A DNA stretch of 64,000 bases from Pseudomonas sp. GD04091 (GCF_029836165.1 NZ_JAOEBG010000003.1:124001-188000), one strand, 5' to 3'; positions 7,883 through 16,196 are shown, counted from the stretch's first letter. The notes: generated from the sequence alone by a model not told the origin. Program-made: numbers and translations.

Positions 7883-8356
7883 ATGAAGCGTCCAGTTCTA
7901 GAAACCCTTCGCCAGGTGGTTAGCGCAGTGATCTGCGCATTCCCTGGCGGCCGCGAAAGCGCCGCGGCTCGGCTCGGCTACGAGCTGAAACGGTTTGATA
8001 ACCACGTCTACGAGAACGCCGGCAGCCGGCCTCTGAGCTATGACCAGATCCATCAGCTGGAACGGGACACGGGAACGACCTTCCTCCCTGAGTTCATTTC
8101 CCACCTGTATGGCGGCATGTTCGTGCCGCTCGTCCGGCCGGAGAAACTGGACAACATCGATCTCTACGCCCGGGCAGTGAGCACCGCGGCCAAGCGTGGC
8201 GTGGTCGATCAGATCATCGACAAGGCCTTGGATGATGGCGTCATCGAGCCAGACGAGGCGAAGGCGATCATGCAAGCCCATACCCGGTATCTGGCAGCAC
8301 GCCAAGCGGAGGTCATGGCGACGATCCAGCTGCACAGCAAAGGGGGTGTGCATTGA
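7883..8356 (+). CDS. Phage regulatory protein, CII/YmfL-like
   Basis: 157 residues starting MKRPVLETLRQVVSAVI after an AAGGAGG site 11 nt upstream. The segment GGRESAAARLGYELKRFDNHVYE followed by LSYDQIHQLERDTG is the pattern of the CII/YmfL group, in which a divergent helix-turn-helix reads 'AA..LG......NKLYE.......L....l..L...TG'. It is likely a transcription regulator of the early rightward operon. The stop overlaps the start of the zinc-finger gene (TTGA), showing coupling. Confidence 0.72.
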   Translation: MKRPVLETLRQVVSAVICAFPGGRESAAARLGYELKRFDNHVYENAGSRPLSYDQIHQLERDTGTTFLPEFISHLYGGMFVPLVRPEKLDNIDLYARAVSTAAKRGVVDQIIDKALDDGVIEPDEAKAIMQAHTRYLAARQAEVMATIQLHSKGGVH

Positions 8357-8652
8357 GCACCTACAAGCTCGTTTGCCCTCACTGCGGCGGTCGCATGCGC
8401 ATCCGTACCAGCGAGGGAACACACATCTTTCTGCGCGTTGCGTACTTGCAGTGCGTGAACGAGGCCTGCGGCTGGTCCGTGCGTGCCCAGTTCGAAATGA
8501 CCCATGAAATGAGCCCGAGCGGCATGCCGAACCCGTCGGTTCGCCTGCCTGTTGCGACCGTGGCCCTGCGCCGCCAAGCGATGAAGTCTGCCACTGGCGA
8601 CGATCACCCGGATCTGCTGGACCAACTGGATATGGAGGCTGTGAACGCATGA
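8353..8652 (+). CDS. ogr: Ogr/Delta-like zinc-finger late activator
   Basis: A 99-residue protein with the Ogr/Delta zinc-binding pattern CPHC near residue 8-11 and CVNEAC about 27 residues further (C-X2-C...C-X4-C), followed by GWSVRAQFEMTHEMSPS, a stretch conserved in P2 Ogr. In P2 this class activates the late tail and capsid promoters together with RNA polymerase. Start is an unusual TTG at 8353 that overlaps the previous stop; no ATG is available upstream of the first cysteine. The C-terminal tail is longer than in P2 Ogr (72 aa). Confidence 0.82.
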   Translation: MSTYKLVCPHCGGRMRIRTSEGTHIFLRVAYLQCVNEACGWSVRAQFEMTHEMSPSGMPNPSVRLPVATVALRRQAMKSATGDDHPDLLDQLDMEAVNA

Positions 8653-9023
8653 ACGCTATCGCATCGATCTCGACCGTTGAAACCGACTACCGCGCAGCCA
8701 TGCAGCAGGCTGCGGTGGCGTACCTGTTCCGCCGAGAAGGTCTTCACCTGTCCGGTGACCACCAGGTGTTCGAGAACTGCCGGCAGTACCTGGTGCAGTC
8801 GCTGGAAGTCCCTGCACACCTGGTACAGCGGATCGCCGAGCTGGCCGTGGCTGAGTTCGAAAGCAAGACCACCAAGCGGCTGCAGCTGGTAGGCATCTGC
8901 GCCACCAGCGGGATCTTCCGACCGAAGCTGATCCTGCTGGACACCATGACACAGCACCGCTACCAGGTGCCGGCACGCTACCTGCCGCGCCGCCTGCTGC
9001 AACACCGCGACACCTCCAAGTAA
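8649..9023 (+). CDS. Phage protein of unknown function
   Basis: 124 residues, starting with ATG overlapping the stop of the Ogr-like gene by 4 bp. It is mostly helical, with a conserved-looking middle (REGLHLSGDHQVFENCRQYL) and a C-terminus rich in Arg and Leu. No domain is recognised. It sits in the early operon between regulators and the replication gene. Confidence 0.65.
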   Translation: MNAIASISTVETDYRAAMQQAAVAYLFRREGLHLSGDHQVFENCRQYLVQSLEVPAHLVQRIAELAVAEFESKTTKRLQLVGICATSGIFRPKLILLDTMTQHRYQVPARYLPRRLLQHRDTSK

Positions 9024-9094
9024 TCCGATCCAACCCCTTCCCGATGCCCCGTTCTGCGTGGGTAAGGGGAAACTGCATTCCACTGGTGGCCGAA

Positions 9095-9340
9095 ATGAGC
9101 AACATCACCATCCAAATCACGCTCGACGAGCAGCAGGCAAAGCAGTACCAGCTGTGGCTTGCCGGGCAGTATGCCAACGAAATGGCGGGGGTCTGGTACT
9201 CCGATTGCTACCGCAACGTGCCGACCGGCGAGCGGGGCCGCAAGGTCTTGCAGGACATCCCGCACCTGCGTGGCATCTGCAGGACCAGCAAGGCGCTCGC
9301 GGACCTCCTCGGCCCGGTGCCGGTGGAGCGTGCGCAGTGA
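9095..9340 (+). CDS. Small phage protein upstream of primase
   Basis: 81 residues (MSNITIQITLDEQQAKQYQL...). The ATG at 9095 is preferred over an in-frame ATG at 9044 because the longer N-terminus looks non-coding. The stop overlaps the GTG start of the primase-helicase gene by 4 bp (GTGA), so the two are translationally coupled. No known domain is visible. Confidence 0.6.
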   Translation: MSNITIQITLDEQQAKQYQLWLAGQYANEMAGVWYSDCYRNVPTGERGRKVLQDIPHLRGICRTSKALADLLGPVPVERAQ

Positions 9341-12066
9341 CCACGACCCACCCCATGGAGAACAAGCTGCTCCAGGACGTTCAGCAGCGCCTGGAGCGCG
9401 ACTTCGGCCTCAAGCACATGCCTGGCACCAAGTTCATGCGCAAGGGCAAATGCCCTGCGCACGGCTGCGGGCAGAAAACCCTGTACACCTTCTATGACGC
9501 CCCTTGGGTGCTGGTCTGCGGCCGGCCTGAGAAGTGCAACCACCGCGTGCATGTCAAAGACCTGTACGACGACCTGTTCAACGACTGGAGCAAGCTCGCG
9601 CCGGCAACGGATGAGAACCCAAGCGCCACCGCGCGTGCGTACCTCGAATTCAACCGCGGCTTCCGCGAAGAGCTGATCAAGGGATGGTACACGCAGGACA
9701 CGTACTGGGACCCCAAGCTCGGGATCGGCAGCGCAACGGTCCGCTTCCCGCTCGACAAGGGTGGCTACTGGGAGCGCCTGATCGACAGGCCAAGCCGGTT
9801 CGGAAAAATGAAGGCTCGCTTCCGGCCAACTGGAGAAGGCAAGACGGGCTACAGCGGTGTCTGGTGGTGCCCGCCCAGCCTTGACCTGCTCCAGGTGGAC
9901 GAGCTGTGGATCGTCGAGGGGATCTTTGACGCCATCGCCCTGCTGCACAACGGCGCCCATGCCGTGTCCATGATGTCCAGTTCCCCATTCCCAGCTGAGT
10001 CGTTGAAGGCCCTGCTGAGCAGTTGCCAGGAGGCTGGCCGGCGCCCGCCCAAGTTGATCTGGGCCCTGGATAACGAGCCGGTAGCCAAGGCCAACGCCCG
10101 CCGCTGGGCGAAGGAAGCTCGGGAAATGGGCTTTAAGTGCGAGGCCGCGCTGGTCCCGCAGCCCGACAGCAAAAAGGTGGACTGGAACGACCTTCACCTG
10201 CGCTGGAAGTACCTGGACGATGACAAGCGCGACGACCAAGTGCAGGCCGACCTCAAACGTGCCCGCCATGAAGGTGCCCTGCTGCTGGCCGAGTCGCCAG
10301 AGGAGAAGGGCCTGCTCATGTACGACTGGCAGTCACGGAGCGAGTTTTCCTTCTCGTTTGCCAGCCGCCTCTACTGGTTCAAGTTCGACATGGCCCGGTT
10401 CGACAGGAAGATGATCGAGCTGGAAAACCCGAAAAACCAAGAAGACATCACGCTGACCGAACGCCAGAAGCGGGACAAGGCCTTGCGCGATTCGGCTTCT
10501 GTGGTCCGTATCGCCAACTGCTACTTCCAGGCGCTCTACAACATGCGCAACGAGCAGACGGACGAGGCCTGGTACTACTTCCGTATCGAGCGGCCCGGCA
10601 AGCCGGTGACCAAGAGCACCTTCACCGCAGCCCAACTCGCCTCGGCACCTGAGTTCACAAAGCGACTGCTGAACGTGTCCAACGGCGGCTGGTACACGGG
10701 CAGCGCCGCCCAACTGATCCGACTGCTTGAGCCGCAGATGGATGACCTGAAACAGGTCAACACCATCGACTGGATCGGCTACTCCAAGGAACACAAAACC
10801 TATGTGTTCAACGAGATCGCGATCTCGCAGGGCAACGTCTACAAGCTCAACGAGGAGGACTTCTTCGACGTTGGCCCGCTGAGCATCAAGTCCCAGAGCA
10901 TGTCGCCGAACCTGGTCATCAACACTGACCTGAACGCCTACAACGCAGGCTGGTTCGAGACGTTCTGGAAGTGCTTCGGGGGGCGCGGCACCGTTGTCTT
11001 GGTCTGGTGGCTGGCCTGCCTGCACGCCGAGCAGATCCGCCAGCTGCAGAAAACGCTGTGCTTCCTGGAGCTGGTCGGCGAAGGCGGCTCGGGTAAGTCC
11101 ACGCTGATCGAGTTCCTGTGGAAGCTCGTCGGCCGCATCGAGTACGAAGGCTTCGACCCCACCAAAGGTACCGCTGCCGGCCGTGCCCGCAACTTCTCCC
11201 AGGTGGCCAACCTGCCGGTGGTGCTGATCGAGTCTGAGCGCGAGCAGCAGGATGGCGCGCCGGTCAAGCACTACGACTGGGACGAGATCAAGACCACCTA
11301 CAACGGCCGCTCGGTGCGCTCGACTGGCGTCAAGAACAACGGCAACGAAACCCGCGAGCCGCCCTTCCGTGCCGGCGTGATGATCGCCCAGAACAACGCG
11401 GTCACCGCCTCCAACCCGATCCTGACCCGTATCGCCCAGGTGCTGCTGAACAGCGAGCACCACACCCCGGAAACGAAGCTCTACGCCGAGGAACTGGAGT
11501 GCATGCCCATGGAGAAGATCAGCGGGTTCCTCATCAAGGCGCTGCAGAAGGAGGAGGAGATCCTGCGCCTGCTGGAGGAACGCACCAGGGGCTACGAGCA
11601 GGAGCTGCTGGCCATGCCAGAGATCCGCACGGTGCGGATCGCCAAGAACCACGCGCAGCTGCGCAGCATCACCGACGGCCTGGCCCTGGTCGTACCGCTG
11701 GGTGAGGAGCGCCGGGCACTGGTGCACCAGGAACTGTGCCGGATGGCTGTACAGCGACAAGAGACCATCAACGCGGATCACAAGGTCGTGCGCGAGTTCT
11801 GGGACCTCTACGACTTCCTCGATGGCGAAGGCGACGGGCTCAACCACTCGCGCAACAAGGGCTTGATCGCAGTGAACCTCAACGAGTTCGTGAAGAAAGC
11901 CGCCAACGAGCGCCAGCAGATGCCCGCCGCGCTCGGCGAGTTGAAACGCCTGCTCAAGACCAGCAAGTCGCCGAAGTTCCTGGAGGCTAACAAACCGACC
12001 AACTCCGGCCGCCACGACAGCGACTTCATCGGCAAAACCGTTCGGTGCTGGATCTTCCAGCCCTGA
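9337..12066 (+). CDS. Phage toprim primase-helicase
   Basis: A replication protein of about 909 residues. It starts at GTG 9337 overlapping the previous stop; ATG 9355 is an alternative. An N-terminal zinc site is visible (KGKCPAHGCGQKTL, then VLVCGRPEKCNHR, residues ~30-70), followed by a toprim domain (VDELWIVEGIFDAIALLHNG with EG and a later ALDNE acidic pair, residues ~185-250). A C-terminal P-loop helicase domain has Walker A GEGGSGKST near residue 580. The organisation is that of P4 alpha or T7 gp4-type primase-helicases. It is the central replication enzyme of this prophage and probably recruits host polymerase. Confidence 0.85.
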   Translation: MTTTHPMENKLLQDVQQRLERDFGLKHMPGTKFMRKGKCPAHGCGQKTLYTFYDAPWVLVCGRPEKCNHRVHVKDLYDDLFNDWSKLAPATDENPSATARAYLEFNRGFREELIKGWYTQDTYWDPKLGIGSATVRFPLDKGGYWERLIDRPSRFGKMKARFRPTGEGKTGYSGVWWCPPSLDLLQVDELWIVEGIFDAIALLHNGAHAVSMMSSSPFPAESLKALLSSCQEAGRRPPKLIWALDNEPVAKANARRWAKEAREMGFKCEAALVPQPDSKKVDWNDLHLRWKYLDDDKRDDQVQADLKRARHEGALLLAESPEEKGLLMYDWQSRSEFSFSFASRLYWFKFDMARFDRKMIELENPKNQEDITLTERQKRDKALRDSASVVRIANCYFQALYNMRNEQTDEAWYYFRIERPGKPVTKSTFTAAQLASAPEFTKRLLNVSNGGWYTGSAAQLIRLLEPQMDDLKQVNTIDWIGYSKEHKTYVFNEIAISQGNVYKLNEEDFFDVGPLSIKSQSMSPNLVINTDLNAYNAGWFETFWKCFGGRGTVVLVWWLACLHAEQIRQLQKTLCFLELVGEGGSGKSTLIEFLWKLVGRIEYEGFDPTKGTAAGRARNFSQVANLPVVLIESEREQQDGAPVKHYDWDEIKTTYNGRSVRSTGVKNNGNETREPPFRAGVMIAQNNAVTASNPILTRIAQVLLNSEHHTPETKLYAEELECMPMEKISGFLIKALQKEEEILRLLEERTRGYEQELLAMPEIRTVRIAKNHAQLRSITDGLALVVPLGEERRALVHQELCRMAVQRQETINADHKVVREFWDLYDFLDGEGDGLNHSRNKGLIAVNLNEFVKKAANERQQMPAALGELKRLLKTSKSPKFLEANKPTNSGRHDSDFIGKTVRCWIFQP

Positions 12067-12073
12067 CTTACTC

Positions 12074-12095
12074 GCCGGGCGCTGCAACGCCTGGC
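12074..12095 (+). promoter_or_regulatory. Stem-loop leader cassette, copy 1
   Basis: GCCGGGCG-CTGCAA-CGCCTGGC: an 8-bp stem (one G-U pair) closed by a CTGCAA loop, followed by the shared leader AAGGAGAAACGAC directly before ATGCA at 12116. Copies 2 and 3 lie at 12974-13001 and 13398-13427. The loop and the RBS block are the same in all, while the stem bases differ but still pair. Confidence 0.75.
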
Positions 12096-12115
12096 TCAAC
12101 CCAAGGAGAAACGAC

Positions 12116-12388
12116 ATGCAACTACACATTTCTCGCGGCGCTCCCGCCACTGGCAAGACCATTCGCCTCAGGCAAACGGCGAAGAATGCAGGGATCAAGG
12201 AAAGCAACATCTTGGTTGGTACCGCCTATGCGGATCGGGAACTCGAAGAAAAGGTCCTGCAGCTTGCTCTACGTGGACTCAAGGTGATCTGCATCGACGA
12301 ATGCCGAGAGGAACAGCTCGCGTTCCTCCGCCGAGTGAAACACCGCATCTGCAACAGCGTCACCGTCCACGCCGTCGCGGCCAACTGA
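12116..12388 (+). CDS. Small P-loop-like phage protein
   Basis: 90 residues starting MQLHISRGAPATGKTIRLRQ: a Walker A motif (GAPATGKT) within the first 16 residues, and a Walker B-like strand (GLKVICIDEC) near residue 65. This looks like a minimal nucleotide-binding core with no room for a full AAA or kinase fold. Function unknown. It sits directly after the primase-helicase and is preceded by stem-loop cassette 1; its stop overlaps the next start (TGATG). Confidence 0.6.
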   Translation: MQLHISRGAPATGKTIRLRQTAKNAGIKESNILVGTAYADRELEEKVLQLALRGLKVICIDECREEQLAFLRRVKHRICNSVTVHAVAAN

Positions 12389-12756
12389 TGAAGGTGAACG
12401 ATATGCTCCAATCCCAACCAGCAGGCGAGAAAAACCTGTTCGATGCCCTGGTGCAGTACCAATGCGCCCAGACGCGCACGGAACTTCTGGAGGCTGGGCC
12501 GCGGGCGCTCGCGCGCCTCGTGCCTGTCGCGCTACGCGAAACATGCGAAAGCCGTGTCGTTGGCCGTTTCTTACTCGGTCTGCACGACGCCCAAACACAC
12601 CCCTTTGCACTTACCGATCTGCGCAGCCTCGACATCGGCGTGTTTGAGGACTGCCTGTGCGTGCTCTACCTGGCCTTCCTCAACGAAAGAGCGGTCCAGG
12701 ACTACTTGCCGCGGGGCCGGATGATCTTCAACCAGCTGCGCGAGTACTGGGCGTGA
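12388..12756 (+). CDS. Phage protein, DUF7673-like
   Basis: 122 residues. The block LARLVPVALRETCESRVVGR followed by FLLGLHDAQTHPF and a DLRSLD segment is a pattern I have seen in Pseudomonas phage proteins of the DUF7673 type; function unknown. ATG 12388 overlaps the previous stop, and its own stop overlaps the GTG of the next gene. All helical, no catalytic motif obvious. Confidence 0.6.
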   Translation: MKVNDMLQSQPAGEKNLFDALVQYQCAQTRTELLEAGPRALARLVPVALRETCESRVVGRFLLGLHDAQTHPFALTDLRSLDIGVFEDCLCVLYLAFLNERAVQDYLPRGRMIFNQLREYWA

Positions 12757-12968
12757 AGTGGCAGGCGAAGCGCAACGCGGACGACCAGGTCATCCCGCGC
12801 TGCTGGATCTCCGACAGCGGTTACACGGTTGCCGAGTGTCGCCTGCCGCACTCGCGGTACCCGGTGACTCGCCCTGGCTCCTCGCTGCCCTTTGCCTACG
12901 CCGATGACCGCGACCAGGTGATCGAGATCATCAAGAACGACATGCAGGCCACCGCGGCCAGCCAGTAA
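12753..12968 (+). CDS. Small phage protein, unknown
   Basis: 71 residues from a GTG start at 12753 (GTGA overlap with the previous stop): KWQAKRNADDQVIPRCWISD, ending in an acidic helix DRDQVIEIIKNDMQ. No domain recognised. Upstream in-frame starts would run inside the preceding gene. The stop is followed directly by stem-loop cassette 2. Confidence 0.5.
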   Translation: MKWQAKRNADDQVIPRCWISDSGYTVAECRLPHSRYPVTRPGSSLPFAYADDRDQVIEIIKNDMQATAASQ

Positions 12969-12973
12969 CCAAA

Positions 12974-13001
12974 GCGCCGGGCAGCTGCAACTGCTAGGCG
13001 C
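12974..13001 (+). promoter_or_regulatory. Stem-loop leader cassette, copy 2
   Basis: GCGCCGGGCAG-CTGCAA-CTGCTAGGCGC: an 11-bp stem with one G-A mismatch and one G-U pair, and the same CTGCAA loop. It is followed by GGAGAAACGAC before ATGCA at 13019. Stem sequence differs from copies 1 and 3 with pairing retained. Confidence 0.75.
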
Positions 13002-13018
13002 CCCCATGGAGAAACGAC

Positions 13019-13387
13019 ATGCAGAACACCAAGTCGCTGAACGCCCTGAACGTGGAGCTGGCCTTTCAGGTCTGGGCCGAGGATCGCGGCTACGACCTCA
13101 AGATTGGCGCCGACGGCGCGCTCACCAACATCGAAACGCGCGCCGCCTGGCTCGGCTTCGAAGCCGCCCATGGCCCGGACGGCTGCATGCCTTGTGGGCA
13201 ACAGCTCTATGCACAGATCAAGAAATGCAGCGAGTACGCCCACCAGACCGACCAGCTGTTCCCGGTAGCGGTTGGGCAGCCTACCCACGGTGAATACGTC
13301 GTGGTCGGCGGACCGGGTGGTGTGTACCGGTTGCGCGACGTGGACCTCTTCGTCGTCACGGACGGCAAGCCAACCCAGCTCAAGTAA
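13019..13387 (+). CDS. Phage protein of unknown function
   Basis: 122 residues starting MQNTKSLNALNVELAFQVWA, with an internal CMPC pair (residues ~60-63) and a C-terminal beta-rich part (EYVVVGGPGGVYRLRDVDLF). It may be a small structural or host-takeover protein; nothing firmer can be said. It is translated from cassette 2 (GGAGAAACGAC leader) and followed by cassette 3. Confidence 0.55.
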   Translation: MQNTKSLNALNVELAFQVWAEDRGYDLKIGADGALTNIETRAAWLGFEAAHGPDGCMPCGQQLYAQIKKCSEYAHQTDQLFPVAVGQPTHGEYVVVGGPGGVYRLRDVDLFVVTDGKPTQLK

Positions 13388-13397
13388 GCAGAAGGGA

Positions 13398-13427
13398 GGC
13401 GCCGAGGAGCTGCAACTCCCCGGCGCC
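13398..13427 (+). promoter_or_regulatory. Stem-loop leader cassette, copy 3
   Basis: GGCGCCGAGGAG-CTGCAA-CTCCCCGGCGCC: a 12-position stem with one A-C mismatch and the same CTGCAA loop. It is followed by AAGGAGAAACGAC and ATGCA at 13451. The longest and most stable of the three. Confidence 0.75.
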
Positions 13428-13450
13428 GACCAACCCCAAGGAGAAACGAC

Positions 13451-14017
13451 ATGCAAGTAGAAACCCCCGAAGTCGGCGCGCAGAAGGCTAACACACTGCG
13501 TTATGACACCCTTGTAATCCGTGGCGCAGTTGGCCGGACCGTTCCCCGTGAAGTTGACGGCGGCGAGGTAGTGGCCTGGAGCCTGGGCCATGGCCTGGCA
13601 GCCATGGACGCCTTGGAGGTGTTCGTGGACGATCTGGCAGAAGGCAGCTGGCACGGCTTGGCGCAGGGAGCCACCGACGCGCTCAACCTCATGCGCCGAC
13701 GTCGTGCCCTCGGCTGGGAGGCCGATGTGGTTGCCGAGGAGCCACCTGCAGGCTGGAAAGCTGCTGTTTCACGGGCTGAGGCGACAGCTCGCGAGGTGTT
13801 CGGCGAAAGCGACGACGACGCCATGCAAGCCATCGACTACATGGCTGGGCTGCTTCTTGCTTTCGAACCGGCAGAGCAGCGGGTGCCCTTCATGTTCGTC
13901 CAGCTGCAGGACGGCCATGTGATGGATTGGACACAGGATGCGAACTTGGCCGAAGCCTGGGGCGAAGAGGGTTACACGGTCTCCAAGCTCTACACCGCCA
14001 AGGAGGGCACCCAATGA
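13451..14017 (+). CDS. Phage protein of unknown function
   Basis: 188 residues (MQVETPEVGAQKANTLRYDT...). A central region with charged helices (ALNLMRRRRALGWEADVVAE) and a C-terminal acidic part. No recognised domain. It uses stem-loop cassette 3 for translation, and its stop overlaps the next ATG by 4 bp. Confidence 0.55.
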   Translation: MQVETPEVGAQKANTLRYDTLVIRGAVGRTVPREVDGGEVVAWSLGHGLAAMDALEVFVDDLAEGSWHGLAQGATDALNLMRRRRALGWEADVVAEEPPAGWKAAVSRAEATAREVFGESDDDAMQAIDYMAGLLLAFEPAEQRVPFMFVQLQDGHVMDWTQDANLAEAWGEEGYTVSKLYTAKEGTQ

Positions 14018-14214
14018 AACAGACCCGCCCACGCCTGGCCAGCCACTCGCTGGACCTGCCCAACCACTGCGACATCTGCAACAAGGCCCGCTCCCACGGG
14101 AATCATCAGCGCTGCAGCCAGCTCCGCCAACAGCGCCAATCTGCGTACTGGTCAGCCTACATGGCCAACGTCGAGGCCAAACGGGCACAAGGGGGCCGTC
14201 GCAATGCTCGCTAA
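14014..14214 (+). CDS. Small putative zinc-finger phage protein
   Basis: 66 residues starting MKQTRPRLASHSLDLPNHCD. The spacing HCDICNKARSHGNHQRCS gives C-X2-C and H/C ligands compatible with one zinc site. The C-terminus is basic, so nucleic-acid binding is plausible. It overlaps both neighbours (4 bp upstream, 11 bp with the methyltransferase gene), typical of compact phage operons. Confidence 0.5.
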   Translation: MKQTRPRLASHSLDLPNHCDICNKARSHGNHQRCSQLRQQRQSAYWSAYMANVEAKRAQGGRRNAR

Positions 14215-15886
14215 GCGCAAGCTTTACCACTTCCACCTGTGCTGCGGCCTGGGAGGCGGAGCCAAAGGCTTCAACCGGGCCAAACCCATCGTCGGCAACA
14301 TGCAGGCGGAGTGGGAGTGCATCGGCGGCGTGGACGTTGACCCAGCCGGCCTGGCCGACTTCGAGCGCCTGTCGGGCGTCAAGGGCACCCTCATCGATCT
14401 GTTCACCCGCGACCAGTACATCCGCTTTCACGGCAAAGAGCCGCCACCAGGTTGGCGCGAGGCTACGCCGGAGGATATCCGGCGTGCAGCAGGTGGCCGC
14501 AGGCCGGACGCCGTCTTCATCAGCTCCCCGTGCAAGGGGGCAAGCGGTCTGCTGTCGGAAACCATGAGCCTGACCCCGAAGTACCAGGCCTTGAACGAGC
14601 TAACGCTGCGCTGCATCTGGCTGTTCGGCGAAGCCTGGAAAGACGACCCGGTACCGCTGCTGGTGTTCGAGAACGTCCCGCGCCTGGCCAGTCGCGGCCG
14701 GCACCTGCTGGACCAGATCGGCGCACTGCTCAGCCACTTCGGCTATGCGGTTGCCGAAACCACCCACGACTGTGGCGTGATCGGTGGCCTGGCCCAGAGC
14801 CGCAAGCGCTTCCTGCTGGTGGCACGCCATGTCGAAAAGGTGCCGCCCTTCCTCTACGAGCCGGAGAAAAAGAACCTCCGCGCCGTTGGCGACATCCTCG
14901 GGCGCATGCCGCTGGCCGGCGACATCGAACAGGCCGGCCCGATGCACCGGGTACCGGCCCTGCAATGGAAGACCTGGGTTCGCCTCGCCCTGGTCGAAGC
15001 CGGCAAGGACTGGCGCAGTCTGAACGACCTGGCGATCGAGGATGGCTATCTGCGCGACTTGATCATCGTGCCCCAGTTCCGCGACGGCTTCCTCGGCGTG
15101 AACGGTTGGGCCGAGTCGGCCGGTACCGTGGCGGCTCGCAGCGGACCAACCAATGGCAAGTTCTCTGTGGCAGACCCGCGCGCCAAGGCCGGAGCCCTGC
15201 AGTACCAGCAATACGGTGTGCGACGTTGGCAGGACACCAGCGGCGCGGTGATCGGGGTCAAGAGCCCGGGCCAAGGGACGTTCAGCGTTGCTGACCCTCG
15301 GCGGGCGGGCAACGGCTTCGGCAAGTACCTGGTCACCCCATACGCCAGCTCGGCCGGCACAGTGATCGCTGGCAGCACCACAGGCCAAGGCGCATTTGCT
15401 GTTCAGGACCCGCGCCCGGGCATGCGCCGCACCAAGGGCGATGCCTACCTGACTGGCGGCCACTATGGCGTCGTGCCCTGGACTGGCCCGGCCGGCGCCG
15501 TGTCAGCGAGCGCCATGCACGACAATGGCCGCTGGAGTGTTGCAGATCCTCGCCTTCCCGAGGCGGACGACCGGCTTACCTGTGTAATCGAGTCGCTCGA
15601 CGGAACCTGGCATCGCCCATTCACCACCCTGGAACTGGCAGCGCTGCAGAGCCTGGTCGAGCCCGAAGAGCAGCTTGAACTGGACGGTCTCAGCGACCAG
15701 GCCTGGCGCGAGCGAATCGGTAACGCAGTGCCGCCGGCGGCGGCCGAAGCAATCGCCCATGTTATGGGCACCACCCTGCTCCTGGCCGCCCAGGGCGAGA
15801 CATTCATGCTTAGCAGCATGCCGATCTGGGTTCGCCCAGTCGCGGTAGGCCTGAGCGTTGCGCAACAAGAGGTGGCGTATGACTGA
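14204..15886 (+). CDS. Phage C5-cytosine DNA methyltransferase
   Basis: 560 residues. Motifs of C5 methyltransferases: SAM-binding motif I (FHLCCGLGGGAKGF, ~10-23), catalytic Pro-Cys in SSPCKG with Cys110, motif VI ENV (156-158), motif VIII GLAQSRKRF (~195-203), and C-terminal RIGNAVPPAAAEAI (motifs IX/X). Between motifs VIII and IX, where the target-recognition region lies, are four tandem copies of a ~33-residue unit ending in (F/W)(S/A)V(A/Q)DPR at about 326, 366, 404 and 450. No restriction enzyme gene is next to it, so it probably protects phage DNA from host restriction. Confidence 0.88.
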   Translation: MLAKRKLYHFHLCCGLGGGAKGFNRAKPIVGNMQAEWECIGGVDVDPAGLADFERLSGVKGTLIDLFTRDQYIRFHGKEPPPGWREATPEDIRRAAGGRRPDAVFISSPCKGASGLLSETMSLTPKYQALNELTLRCIWLFGEAWKDDPVPLLVFENVPRLASRGRHLLDQIGALLSHFGYAVAETTHDCGVIGGLAQSRKRFLLVARHVEKVPPFLYEPEKKNLRAVGDILGRMPLAGDIEQAGPMHRVPALQWKTWVRLALVEAGKDWRSLNDLAIEDGYLRDLIIVPQFRDGFLGVNGWAESAGTVAARSGPTNGKFSVADPRAKAGALQYQQYGVRRWQDTSGAVIGVKSPGQGTFSVADPRRAGNGFGKYLVTPYASSAGTVIAGSTTGQGAFAVQDPRPGMRRTKGDAYLTGGHYGVVPWTGPAGAVSASAMHDNGRWSVADPRLPEADDRLTCVIESLDGTWHRPFTTLELAALQSLVEPEEQLELDGLSDQAWRERIGNAVPPAAAEAIAHVMGTTLLLAAQGETFMLSSMPIWVRPVAVGLSVAQQEVAYD

Positions 15887-15947
15887 TCTATTTTGCCGAC
15901 ATGGCAGCCGAAACAACGTCCGCTGTAGCCACTTCCGAGGTAAAGCC

Positions 15948-16196
15948 ATGACCCGCCTCGCCTTCTGTCTCCTGCTGGCCACCGGAGCCAGCGCAGCCGA
16001 GAACGTCATCGACGTGCAGCACGACAGCCAGCGCGGCGTTACCTGCTACCTGCTGAATGGCGTCGGCATCAGTTGCATCCCCGACAGCCAACTGCAGGCC
16101 AGCAGCGAGCAACAGCTCTCACCGCACGAAACCCAACCCGAACCAACACCCGCTGCCGCGCCAGCGGCCTGGAATGATGAGAGGTATCAGCTGTGA
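15948..16196 (+). CDS. Small exported phage protein
   Basis: 82 residues with a signal peptide (MTRLAFCLLLATGASA, cleavage before AENV), then a short mature part with two cysteines (GVTCYLL, GISCIP) and a Pro/Gln-rich tail. ATG 15948 is chosen because the signal peptide starts there; an in-frame ATG at 15879 overlapping the methyltransferase stop would put 23 non-hydrophobic residues in front of it. Function unknown; a periplasmic prophage protein. Confidence 0.55.
   Translation: MTRLAFCLLLATGASAAENVIDVQHDSQRGVTCYLLNGVGISCIPDSQLQASSEQQLSPHETQPEPTPAAAPAAWNDERYQL

Noticed and set aside
10333..12210. 625-codon leftward frame opposite the primase-helicase
   Set aside because: Shadow of the primase gene with Val/Leu/Asp-rich translation and no motifs.
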